A DNA stretch of 10,345 nt from Echinostoma caproni. Lineage: Eukaryota > Platyhelminthes > Trematoda > Plagiorchiida > Echinostomatidae. This document shows positions 1 to 8,143 of this stretch, piece after piece. A program made the translations under genes and the position numbers. The notes beneath the pieces were generated by a model. That model had not been told where the DNA came from and did not search any database. It was given only the letters and a program-made list of their open reading frames with translations. Position 1 is the first letter of the stretch, and the number at the start of each line of letters is the position of its first letter. The DNA is taken from positions 1,641 to 11,985 of the forward strand of contig UZAN01058535.1 of the NCBI GenBank assembly GCA_900618425.1. Direction: 5' to 3'.

Positions 1-31
1 TGTTTTTTGGGGGGGGGGGGGGGGGGGAGGG
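1..31 (+). repeat. T6/G19 homopolymer tract
   Basis: A run of six T (3-8) is followed by 19 G (9-27), then AGGG. Homopolymer G runs this long are unusual in AT-rich DNA and are polymerase-slippage prone. It may be genomic or an artefact of cloning or assembly at the window edge. Confidence 0.8.
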
Positions 32-1269
32 AGTTATAATAGATTTTGTGTGGTGCAGTGGATAAAAAATACAGTTTTGCCTATTACTAACGACTTTAAA
101 ATAAATTTTGTGAAGAATGAGAGCTGTTTTATTATCTCATGATTTACTGGAAATCATTCATTGATCTTCTACAGCCATCATACAATAGGTATTCTCCGAA
201 TTCAACTGGCGTCTAATTATCAAGCTCATTCCTTACATGTAATTACTTATGTCGTTTATCTTTAGGCTTTTTTCGTGACTTTAAGTGTTCTATTCCTATT
301 ACTGCATTGTTCCACTACCGGCGGATGACCAGAAATTTTCGGGTTTATGGGGGATGAAACCACACGAGCCACAAATGACCGCTGGCTTTTGTGTCGTCAC
401 GCCATTCGACTAATGCGTTACTATCAACATGTTTCATGTGAAATAAGCCTCTTTCTAAATGCGATAGAAATCTTTGTGATGACTGACAAAGAGCACTGGA
501 CATCATAATGATTTCCATTGCATTTAAATGCATTTACCTCGTGGGGAATTACCAATCTCTCAAGGGGTGAAACCCTCGCCCAAGTACATCAACAATGCCT
601 GATGTCTGTGTCAATAACCGAATGGGCTAATCCAAACATTCACTGTCTAATCATCGTTTTTCTTTTCTTTGCAAGCGGTTGGAGCGTTCAGTGCACACGC
701 AATCTGAATCGTTTACACGACGGGATGCATCTGTTGGTTGATCTACGAGGATGACTACAAATTTGAATTGGACAGTCAGGTGTGCACATAGGAGGAAACG
801 GCGGCAACTGAAGGCGTGAATTCGGACAGGGCAGGTGATTGTATAGAGGAAGCAAAATGCTCCACGGCGGGCATAGTAACGGCAGTGGTTGAAACAGATA
901 GCATTACCTGCACAGATCCGGCTTCATTATCTTAGCGGCCATGGTTCACACGGTGATAAGCAACCTTGACGTAATCTATTGCTGTCCAATTCCATATTCC
1001 AATTGTGTCCAATATTCGATGTTTTCAATTGAAATGAACACTGTGTATGCATTCACCTGTTTTTATAACACTATCGGCTGGACGCCGAAGTCGAAAAGAA
1101 ATTTCTACCGGTTACATTTCTTTGTCTGTTCTCATTAGGAATATTCTATGACAAACATTGCTGCTTCTAAGACTCTACTGGAGAAGCCAGATCGTACTAA
1201 AAACAAAACTGTCGTTTTTTGGCAGCAGGGATGTCACGAACTCTTTGTCAGCAAAGACATACGTAGGAG
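32..1269. other. Unassigned, repeat-like sequence without a recognised gene
   Basis: Short open frames occur on both strands (345-533 minus, 518-754 plus, 941-1138 plus), but none resembles a known family and none combines a convincing start, splice sites and codon pattern. A GAG|GTAAAT donor-like site lies near 535 on the minus strand without a supporting exon. The stretches at 540-720 and 780-960 are less AT-rich than the surroundings, as decayed mobile-element copies often are; that reading is inference. Confidence 0.4.
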
Positions 1270-1700
1270 AGTCGTCTAGCCAAACTCGAACATGGATCTG
1301 GAACGTTTGTCACGGTCAAAACATTGTGAGTTTTTGAGGAAGGATACCCTTAATATGGTTGGGGCCTGTGTCAGCGACATGTTTCTCAAATGGTTTCCAC
1401 TGTATCGGTTTTGCACTGTAGAATAACCAACCACGCTCATTTTTGACCTCAGTTTATCGCGTGCAGCAGGTAATGAAACAGACGCCATTTTGTTCGAAGG
1501 TGAAAGATTAGGCATCTGCCCATTGGTGGCTGTCGAGTGGGCAACCAACCAATCGTATTCGCACATGTGCTTGCATTTCATGAACTAAACGAAAGCGGTC
1601 ACCGCGACCGCTGATGTTTAAATAAACGTGACCAAGTTCATATCACCAATTTAGATAGTTGGGGAACATTTGGTGTTTCACATGATAATTTTACGAGGAG
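1270..1700 (-). repeat. Candidate dispersed-repeat block with a decayed open frame
   Basis: The segment is less AT-rich than its flanks. Its minus strand carries a 101-codon open frame (1276-1581), rich in Ser, Arg, Lys and Asn, with no recognisable domain. A GC hairpin (1594-1612) sits just outside the frame's start. The composition and isolation suggest a fragment of a dispersed repeat rather than a host gene. I recognise no terminal repeats or target duplications, so the borders are approximate. Confidence 0.3.
1594..1612. repeat. Hairpin AGCGGTC / GACCGCT
   Basis: Perfect 7-bp inverted repeat (1594-1600 and 1606-1612) around a 5-base loop ACCGC. It is GC-rich in an AT-rich setting. No T tract follows, so it is not a clear terminator. 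Function unknown; it may be part of the neighbouring repeat-like block. Confidence 0.6.
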
Positions 1701-1933
1701 CAATGCAGACATGCAATATTTTCAAAAAAAGGTACTTCTCACAGCGTAGAAACAAGGCGTGATCGGAGCTCTCGCAGCTCTCTTCTCACTGTGGCCCATA
1801 ACCAAATAATGCCAATGAAAAAATATTGTACTAGTTTGTGAACACGCGCACCCAACAAATGGAACAAGCAGGGAATCAATGTTTGGATACTGTTAAACAA
1901 CATAACACAAAACTTTGTAAAAGGTCGTCTTAC

Positions 1934-2029
1934 CTGGGTGATATGAAAAAACAGTTTAGGGACAATAGAACACTGAAGAAGACGGTTTACTTCAAATAGA
2001 TGATGGTCCACATTGTACAGACTAGAATA
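1934..2029 (-). CDS. Candidate internal exon, product unknown
   Basis: On the minus strand an open segment of exactly 96 bases (32 codons, phase 0 at both ends) is bounded by an acceptor-like GATAGCAG and a very good donor, ACCCAG|GTAAGA. The peptide starts YSSLYNVDHHLFEV and ends KLFFHITQ, a mixed hydrophobic and charged composition that looks protein-like. I do not recognise the family. The upstream polypyrimidine tract is poor, and no partner exon was identified, so it could be chance. If real, it belongs to a gene on the same strand as the ferritin-like exon, but there is no evidence they are one gene. Confidence 0.3.
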
Positions 2030-2782
2030 CTGCTATCAATAAGTTCGTAACCAGTAACAGAATAGCAAAAGTGCTCAGCATGCGGACCATGACACTTTTA
2101 GTCACACTACACATAAATCGTGTCGGTCTATCGCAAGGAGCTGTTTCGGTGATATTAGGAATCCTATATACGGATCTGGCTGGACGCATTCGCTCTCGCC
2201 TTGTAACGGTGTAACAATCAAGTTGGCAGAAGGGAACACTTGCTTGTCTGTTGGAATCAAAAACACTGCGATTCGTTTGGATCTTCTCTCGGGTCCGTTG
2301 TGGTTTCAGTCTGACAAGGTCAGAAGTGCCGGCTGTGCATTTTAACCTGAGAAAATCGACACGAATGACAAACCTGTGAGGATGGACCCTCGTTCCACGT
2401 GTGACTGCTCTGAACTGGGGCGGTCACTGGACCACTACAGAACTAGTCATTGCTCAGTGATGAAAAGAGAATTGTGGTTTCGCAAGAATCTTCAAATGCC
2501 ATGTTAGAAGTGTGACTGAGGAAAAATGCTAAAATAGGTTATCTTTAGGGAAATGTCTAACAGTTCTGTGCTCGGACTTCAACTAAGTGAATACTATTAT
2601 AAGTAACTTCAACTAGATTGGATTTTGTTACAGGTGAAGTTAATACTTACCTTATAATTGGCTGTTATCACATGATTTGTTTCATATTATGAAAATATTT
2701 TACTTACTGAGACGAACAACAGAAGGTTACAACAGATGCGACGAAAGAATGAAACTGTTTTCGATGTTTAGAACTTTATTGA
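2030..2782. other. No gene recognised
   Basis: All frames are short. The part around 2160-2460 is somewhat richer in G and C and may be an old repeat relic. Around 2597-2665 there is an imperfect inverted pair (TAAGTAACTTCA and TGAAGTTAATACTTA). Nothing else is supported. Confidence 0.4.
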
Positions 2783-2818
2783 TATTACCAACTACGTAAT
2801 CGTAGGCAGTTGGTAATA
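2783..2818. repeat. Strong AT-rich hairpin
   Basis: Perfect 11-bp arms, TATTACCAACT (2783-2793) and AGTTGGTAATA (2808-2818), with a further internal ACG/CGT pairing around TAAT. There is no terminal duplication or coding region inside it. It could be the core of a foldback element or an RNA structure; the sequence alone does not decide. Confidence 0.7.
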
Positions 2819-3207
2819 AATTAAAATAATTTCCACCGGAAGAAATCTCTATTGGATTTGATCCCGCAGACAATAAAGTTGAATTTGTTGATCCAAAATT
2901 TGTTCAAATGGATACACAGTTGATTATGATTTTTTCCAGCATGGTTTAAAGCGATGTAATTTATCTTTTAGTGTTTTCGTGAATCCATTCATCAATTACC
3001 CTGTTTGTGAGGGCCACGTTTGCGGGGCAACATCAAGTTTAATTTTGCAAAAGGTTCCGTATGTGAATAGTCTTTGAATAGAACAATTATAACTAATTTT
3101 TTCGGTCACCATGATACTGCCATGCTGAGGCTACTTGGGACCATGATACGATGGGCTAATATTTTACGTAACAGTTATAATGCATAGCAAAACGGCGAAT
3201 CCAATAA
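2819..3207. other. No gene recognised
   Basis: AT-rich sequence without long open frames. A 10-base word, ACCATGATAC, is repeated 32 bases apart (3108-3117 and 3140-3149). Nothing else stands out. Confidence 0.4.
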
Positions 3208-3384
3208 TCAGATTGAACCATCGCACGTTGTGGACGGTGCGGGGGAGAACTCGTCTAAACTCACAATCTGTTGATCAAGAAAGATTGGTATACCTGAATC
3301 TACAAAAGGGGATTTGAATAGTGTCATTTGAAAGGCGTTTAGAATCCCCGAAAAGGGTGATTTGAGTCCTCTGTGTCTAATCAT
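3208..3384 (-). CDS. Small open frame with weak ferritin helix-D-like stretch
   Basis: A 58-codon minus-strand frame from ATG (3384) to TGA (3208). Residues FLDQQIVSLDEFS (3244-3282) align in spacing with ferritin helix D (pattern: aromatic, L, N/D, E/Q, Q, V/I, then I/L, K/D, E, L/F), and an Asp lies at the usual distance upstream. It is on the same strand and downstream of the ferritin-like exon. Against it: the TGA comes before any helix E; the obvious acceptor (CTTTTGTAG) gives a phase that does not fit the phase-0 donor directly; and the segment contains internal duplications (SPF...SGI twice) typical of repeats. Probably chance; recorded because its position makes it worth testing. Confidence 0.15.
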   Translation of the reverse strand: MIRHRGLKSPFSGILNAFQMTLFKSPFVDSGIPIFLDQQIVSLDEFSPAPSTTCDGSI

Positions 3385-3467
3385 CAATCAGATATGAAGC
3401 TATAAGCTCTCCATTAACCAGGAAGGTTGGTTTTTAATAATCCATTAATAATGTAGTTTCATCTTCC

Positions 3468-3640
3468 GGCTGTGGTGGCCCAGTGGTAACGTCATCAAAT
3501 TATCACCCCGGCGATATGTGTTCGAATCCCACCAGCACCGCCTAACTACCCGCATTGTGTGTTGAATGGTAGCTCTTTGGGTGGCCGCTTCTCCCTTTCT
3601 GAAAATCGTATTCTTGTATAGTCAATAAAAGCAAATGAGG
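3468..3640 (+). mobile_element. tRNA-derived SINE-like element
   Basis: The sequence has a canonical RNA polymerase III internal promoter: an A box, TGGCCCAGTGG (3476-3486), matching TRGYNNARNNG, and a B box, GTTCGAATCCC (3520-3530), separated by 33 bases as in a tRNA. The tRNA-like head does not fold into a complete cloverleaf: the T stem has mismatches and the acceptor pairing is poor, so a functional tRNA is unlikely. About 100 bases of unrelated body follow, ending near an AATAAA-containing A-rich stretch (3624-3640). The 3' border and target duplication are not resolved. Confidence 0.5.
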
Positions 3641-4310
3641 TGAAAAACAAAAAGACAGATACTGAGCGGGGACCAATACGCAAGGACCGAGCCGGTGACG
3701 TACGACATTCCAGTTGACATCGAAATTGATTGTATAAATGGTCTCATCGAACCAATGGAAATGTTTGTTTCACACATTTAAATGATTGAATTTTAGATAA
3801 AAATCGTGTTTCTTGATGAAATCCCAAAGGTACAACTCATCCGCTAAACGCTGACTGGGAAGCGCTGTATTGCTTGACCAATAAGGAGTGAGTGTTACAT
3901 TATTCTTGGATAATAAACAAGCATACTATAATATGCTTCGAAAATGTTTTCGATAACTTCGTTTTCAAATCGTTGTGGTTTCGTTTTTACCAACAGAAGT
4001 GTGTTGGGTGAAAACAACTAATTCTCAGTTGTTGTGGGTATGTGGACGATATTGTCTTGATTGCCATTTGGTCTTCATTCCCTGCGGTTATGAGTTTCAT
4101 GATTAAAGCTGAACAAAACGATCATTTACCTTGACTTGATCTTGACTTAGTCAGATGCTTGAATTGATCGATCGAGAGAACAATGTACCGTAAAGACATA
4201 TAGGATAAAAGTTCGTAGCTTGTTGTCACTTGTCCACAAAACCGCCCAATCAACGTACAAATTATGGCGACAGGTTACTCAATAGATGCTGAGCTAGCTT
4301 TCAGTGTTGT
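3641..4310. other. No gene recognised; short tandem duplication
   Basis: AT-rich sequence with short frames only. An 11-base imperfect tandem (CTTGACTTGAT, CTTGACTTAGT) lies at 4130-4151. This is within the expected span of the first intron of the ferritin-like gene, but I found no matching exon here. Confidence 0.4.
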
Positions 4311-4568
4311 TCACTGGATCCCAGCACATGCGCCGAAATGGATCGAATTTAGATCCACTGAATAATTTATTCTCATTTGCCTCCTCACGTCTGATCTGTA
4401 TGCCCAACGTAAGAGAACCCAGGTATCCTCACCGTTCTAGAGCCCAGAGCTGGTGCGGTTAGTTAACTGACCATCCTTATAAAACCAGATTTTGCCCCAT
4501 ACTTCCCCAGGCAATCCGAGGAGCTTCAATTCATCCCCTTTCGCGATCAAAAATCGATTTGAAACTTC
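4311..4568 (-). pseudogene. Decayed coding-like block, family unknown
   Basis: One minus-strand frame stays open for 43 codons, has a single TAG (4437-4439), and continues for 41 more codons to TGA. The first half contains KGDELKLLGLPG and WFYKDGQL, and the second half continues with a protein-like composition. No methionine start or splice sites fit well. A short YKDG-type segment occurs in immunoglobulin-like domains, but the rest does not support that. The likeliest reading is a relic of a dispersed repeat or pseudogene lying in the intron of the ferritin-like gene. Confidence 0.25.
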
Positions 4569-4746
4569 TCATTCTCTCGACAAATTACAAATCTATCGCC
4601 ATAAATGAAATTAATTTTATTCAGTTGGAAATTACATTATCGTCAACTACATGAGTTCTGACCATACCAAAAAATGGGCTTATTTCAAGGCAATTTAGAA
4701 TATCATATTACTGGTTGATAATCATTTGTCTCAACTAGGTTATAAG

Positions 4747-4748
<2 letters not shown>

Positions 4749-4779
<31 letters not shown>
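4749..4779. repeat. (AT)n microsatellite
   Basis: About 15 uninterrupted AT units. It lies in the presumed intron, 65 bases past the splice donor of the ferritin-like exon. Confidence 0.95.
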
Positions 4780-4781
<2 letters not shown>

Positions 4782-4843
4782 AAAAATATTATTTAAACCT
4801 CCGTCTTGTTGTCACCAATCTGATATAATGCAAACGGCCTACA

Positions 4844-4849
4844 ACTTAC
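4844..4849 (-). promoter_or_regulatory. Splice donor of the ferritin-like exon
   Basis: Read on the minus strand the sequence is ACAA|GTAAGT, a near-perfect metazoan 5' splice site. It lies exactly where ferritin similarity stops, after the helix C motif EKRIEQ. The intron is phase 0. Its end was not identified. Confidence 0.75.
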
Positions 4850-5191
4850 TTGTTCAATGCGTTTTTCCGTGTCCAGTGCATGCGAGAGAAATTTGTACAT
4901 CCCAGCCGGCTCATCCGCTGACATATGGATGATCGGTTTCACCTCGCCCAGATCGACTTGTCCACCTCGAACCACCTGGAATCGCGTCAGACGATCAGCA
5001 TTGCGTTGACTGCGTAGCGCGAACAGACGAAAATAATCCCGGAAACCGCACAATTCCGTCTGTCGATCACACAGATGAGATAGGTAACTGTATGTTCGTG
5101 AAGCACCCCAGTGTAGAGTGATTAAGTCGTTGATTTCCTGCTCGACTTCCGTCGAATAATTTGTACGCTTCGATCGACTGTTTGATGTCAT
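4850..5191 (-). CDS. Ferritin-like protein, first coding exon (partial gene)
   Basis: This is a 114-codon exon of a ferritin-like iron-storage subunit. Ferritins form 24-subunit cages, and H-type chains oxidise Fe(II). Seen: residues 11-26 (NY..E.E.EIN..I.L) match the start of ferritin helix A; Y34, D42-R43, the helix B pattern DYFRLF and the RGG motif (75-77) before the B-C loop follow in order; residues 105-114 (AL.TEKRIEQ) match mid helix C. Spacing to human H ferritin is nearly collinear, one residue shorter before helix B and about three longer in the B-C loop. The ATG at 5191 is the first after an in-frame stop at 5294-5296; there is no Met in between. The exon ends in phase 0 at CAA|gtaagt, and readthrough would reach a stop after 19 unrelated residues. 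Odd: ferroxidase ligands E27, E62 and H65 are H, S and N, and E61 is R; Y34 and the E107 equivalent (E109) remain. Helices D and E, including Q141, are missing here. Family assignment is strong; loss of ferroxidase activity is inferred. No frameshift or stop argues for a pseudogene. Confidence 0.8.
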
Positions 5192-5279
5192 TCTTGTGAA
5201 CAAAGTTTTCAGAATGGGAGCGGGTCGCAGTTCAGCTGAGTGTGCAACACTGGAAATCAGATTGACCTCGATTATTCCG

Positions 5280-5286
5280 TATTTAT
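5280..5286 (-). promoter_or_regulatory. Possible TATA element upstream of the ferritin-like gene
   Basis: The minus strand reads ATAAATA here, about 90 bases before the ATG at 5191, so a start of transcription about 30 bases downstream would leave a short 5' leader. This is a weak match in AT-rich DNA. An alternative is that the mature 5' end is made by splicing, because ACAAG lies immediately before the ATG (acceptor AG at 5193-5194). The vertebrate-type iron-responsive element is not evident in the leader. Confidence 0.25.
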
Positions 5287-5299
5287 GCCGCTCTTATTG

Positions 5300-5930
5300 A
5301 TTGTCTGATTAACATACACACACTTCCCGTTCGTTCTGGTTTGTTTAAGAGACAAGTGGAACGTCGCGCTGGGTTGTGATGACCCCGGGTGCGCACATAT
5401 AGATGCGCAATTTAGTTAATATCATGAGATATGGGATCAACAAGATGAGTATGTCACATTCAAAAGAAGCAAAATGGTACAGTGATTTTCCGAAGATAGT
5501 TAAACGAACTGTCAATAAACAATATGTCTCTCTATGGATGAAAATCACTATAGTTCAAAAGACAAGACGAACAAAGCTTTGTTCATGTGCGATCAAATTC
5601 TGGTTTCAGCCTTGCATTCACTATGATTTACAGTCTATTTAGGTGAAGCAGACTGACTGGTAACTGTCATCAGTTTGATGACCTCGGTGTTTCTTTTGAG
5701 TGCAATTCAATCAAACGCTTAGGTTACACTGATCAACTCGGATGGCTGAAAAGCCTCTTAGTTTGTTTAGCGATATTTCTAACGCATGACATACCTCTTC
5801 TTCTTCTTATCCTTTATGGCTCATCATGCAAGGGCACGAGTTATGCAAAAGATTCCCCAACTTTATCTTTGTCCACTTCCACTGAACCAATCAAAATGAA
5901 TGGATTTTAGTGAACTTTCATTTGTGGTAC
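5300..5930. other. No gene recognised upstream of the ferritin-like exon
   Basis: Overlapping short frames on both strands (5345-5548 minus, 5403-5642 plus) show no known family and shadow each other. A 16-bp perfect palindrome lies at 5569-5584 and a (CTT)n-rich run at 5795-5809. Any distal promoter of the ferritin-like gene would be here, but I see no specific element. Confidence 0.4.
5569..5584. repeat. 16-bp perfect palindrome
   Basis: GAACAAAGCTTTGTTC reads the same on both strands. It could be a dimeric transcription-factor site or chance. It is about 380 bases upstream of the ferritin-like start codon. Confidence 0.6.
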
Positions 5931-5937
5931 ATTTTCC

Positions 5938-5964
5938 AGTTTCATTAAGCGAGTTTCATTAAGC
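5938..5964. repeat. Two-copy tandem duplication, 14-base period
   Basis: AGTTTCATTAAGC occurs at 5938-5950 and again at 5952-5964 with one base between. The copies are identical, so the duplication is recent or conserved. Confidence 0.85.
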
Positions 5965-6480
5965 TGAGTTCAAGGAATACCTAGCTCAATTCATTTTATT
6001 GTTCTCTGATGACCTGCACATTGGGCCTCGTGCAACTGTCTCGTCCTTGTTCACGCTCATCAACAATCCACAATTTGCTCATCTGATTTTCACTGGTCCA
6101 AAGCACTGCAAAAGGTTGAAAATGGTAATCTAAAACATCACATACTAATACTATCCACTGCATGAGCTCAGTAAAACTATCAGTTATACTTACTTGATTG
6201 CATATATGCAGTTCACTTTGCTGATAGAAACTAGTCGCTACTATGTACCCACCAAGGTGGCCTCAATTTATGCACACATGGGATCAATCTTCAGTAGTTA
6301 ATCAGTGTTCACAATTGAGGTTCATGCATAGAAAAATAAGGTAGTACGGGGGAAAACGCAAGCGAGGAAACCTGGAGTTCACTGCTATCCCTAAACGGGC
6401 AGATGCTTGACCAACCGAAATGTGAACTAAATTGAATCACCCTCATAAATGGCGTTCCGTGGACCACAGCCCGAACATGC
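5965..6480. other. No gene recognised
   Basis: The part to about 6300 is AT-rich with only short frames. A longer minus-strand frame (6309-6599) has no recognised domain and overlaps the plus-strand LIM-like relic. A CTGATGA word at 6006 lacks the partner motifs of a hammerhead ribozyme. Confidence 0.35.
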
Positions 6481-6493
6481 TCTTTACTCGGTT

Positions 6494-6738
6494 GACGATG
6501 GATGGCCAGTTGTGTTTGTCGTGCTTGTGCGTTGCGGACTCCTAACTCGGCTGACCATAAAAATTTATGGCATTTGGGATGTTGGACGTGTGCTTTCAAT
6601 GAGGCGCAAGTGGATTTAGGACACTATTGGCGCGAAACTGTGCAATGCTGGTCTAGTCATCGTGATATATTGATCGTCCTGTGGACATTGAAGTGTTACT
6701 ATCCAGATCGATGCGACTGTTTCCACAAATGTGTCCAG
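6494..6738 (+). pseudogene. Possible decayed LIM-domain fragment (testin/prickle-like)
   Basis: On the plus strand, one frame (6494-6520) reads DDGWPVVFV, similar to the GD.VV(Y/F) stretch of the first LIM domain of testin/prickle proteins. The next frame (from 6517) reads CRAC, then WH..C..C (6568-6591), E..VDL...W (6601-6630) and C...H (6646-6660), in LIM order. LIM domains are zinc-binding protein-interaction modules. Odd: the frame changes between the two parts, one expected Cys after WH..C..C is missing, and the last ligand pair is spaced by three residues instead of two. A donor-like CAG|GTAGTG follows at 6738. Open frames on the minus strand cover the same bases, so chance or a different origin remains possible. 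Confidence 0.25.
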
Positions 6739-7325
6739 GTAGTGTGCCTTGTGCCCAAAATTGATGTGATATAGCCCAACATGGCACGCGTTTGTTTCAT
6801 GGTCCCAGAAATCAGACCAGAAGCTTTCGATCAGGAGTAACCAAAACAAAAGACATTGAATCTACTTTGACAGAACTGCCCCGTCCTCCTCCCCCTCTTC
6901 AAATGGCACAATTTTTGTGCTTGCATGCTAGAGGAAGTGTATTATTTTGGTGTTAGAAATAAATGTTATTTAAAAGAAATTATGACTACGGATAGTTTTG
7001 GTCACTTGAGGGTCAAAGGGGCTTGCTCCTAGGAGTGAAAAGAAGATATTTCACGTGTGTGTGTATGTGTGTGCAAAAGGTAACTCACACATTTGGTATA
7101 CAGATGAACGAAAGCGTTATTCGATTTCATTTGTTATTTCACTCCAAATTCAAAGTGGTCAATCAAAAAAGAACACTAAACACTAAAATAAAAAAATGAA
7201 ATCGGAGAGTCACACTGCTATCGGGGATTTTGCTTAAACTAATTATCAATAGCAACAGCAATTTTAGGTGACCGTAGTTGAACAATTGTTAGCGTTTCCG
7301 ATCGCAGGTTTGACTCCCGCTAGAT
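6739..7325. other. No gene recognised; GT microsatellite
   Basis: A (GT)n-rich tract (7055-7073, interrupted by one AT step) is the only clear element. A degenerate B-box-like GGTTTGACTCC occurs at 7307-7317, but its A-box partner is too close for a tRNA-type promoter. Confidence 0.5.
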
Positions 7326-8140
7326 ATGTTCTTCAGTCTCTCTTTGCGCGTGGAAATGAGGTTAGATGTTAAGGAACTAAAACCTTGCAAAAAAGGCGGG
7401 GTGACAAGCTATTTTCCAGTTTTCTTTTCGTTTCCGTTCATTCTTTACTGTTATTGGAAAGTGCTAAATAAATGTAAAAATAAAATAGGTGCGAGCACGA
7501 TACCAGAACCGGGGATTTGTGTTCTGTGTAACCGGTTTTTTGTTTTAAATAGTTCCGAAATCCCGCATTTCAGAACTCCCTCTGAGTTTGGTTTTACTGC
7601 GTCGTTAGTGGATTGCCGTCAAGTTTTAGCATCACGTGATTGACATTGAATGGAACATTTTCCTGTTACACGCACAGGTTACGGTCTGAAAGAATACGTC
7701 CTCTTGTTTGTCTAAGAGTGTTATTCTCTACTGGGTTGAGAAGTGCTTTTTATTTAATCGGACTGATTGAATTCATTCAATAGACGTAATATTTTAGTTA
7801 CCAATTATGTCATGATAAGAAATATAAACACAATAAACTGAAATCACCTACTACTTCATAATAAACAGCAAATATTCTTTCAAACTCGATCATCGTTTGT
7901 AATTAGTTCACCACATAGAACTGGTCAGTATTTGAACCCGGATGTTTAATAATGGAAATAGTGCTCACGAGTCATTTGGTACTGGTAAAATAAGACTCCA
8001 CAGTCCAACAAAATTTGTATTTTCAAAGATTGAACTACTGAAATGTGATCGATTAAAAACTGTCTATCCTTCGTTGAACAGTTAACAGAGCAATACTCTC
8101 TCGATGATATTGTCTTCAGTCTATAATGCATCATTTCCAA

Positions 8141-8143
<3 letters not shown>
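7326..8143. other. No gene recognised
   Basis: A 105-codon plus-strand frame (7326-7643) has a hydrophobic aromatic run (FPVFFSFPFILYCYW) that could look like a membrane segment, but the codons are T-rich and no homology is apparent, so it is most likely chance. The rest is AT-rich with short frames. Confidence 0.35.

Noticed and set aside
4726..4932. Plus-strand frame over the AT microsatellite
   Set aside because: Its IYIYIY run is the translated (AT)n tract and the rest is antisense to the ferritin-like exon.
5203..5203. TTG at 5203 as the ferritin start
   Set aside because: Non-ATG start is not needed in a metazoan gene; the ATG at 5191 aligns better with ferritin N-termini.
5192..5270. 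Iron-responsive element in the ferritin leader
   Set aside because: A CAGTGT hexamer occurs on the minus strand (around 5245-5252), but the flanking five-base arms do not pair and there is no bulged C at the right distance. As I recall, schistosome ferritins have also been reported to lack this element.
5345..5642. Overlapping frames on both strands as genes
   Set aside because: They shadow each other, have no recognised family and begin inside AT-rich DNA.
6006..6050. Hammerhead ribozyme starting at CTGATGA
   Set aside because: No GAAA core partner or stems at the required distance.
7260..7325. Second tRNA-like promoter (A box 7275-7285, B box 7307-7317)
   Set aside because: The boxes are only 21 bases apart, against about 33 in a tRNA, and the B box has two substitutions; there is no cloverleaf.
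7326..7643. 105-codon plus-strand gene
   Set aside because: T-rich homopolymer-driven frame, no homology, no splice or promoter context.
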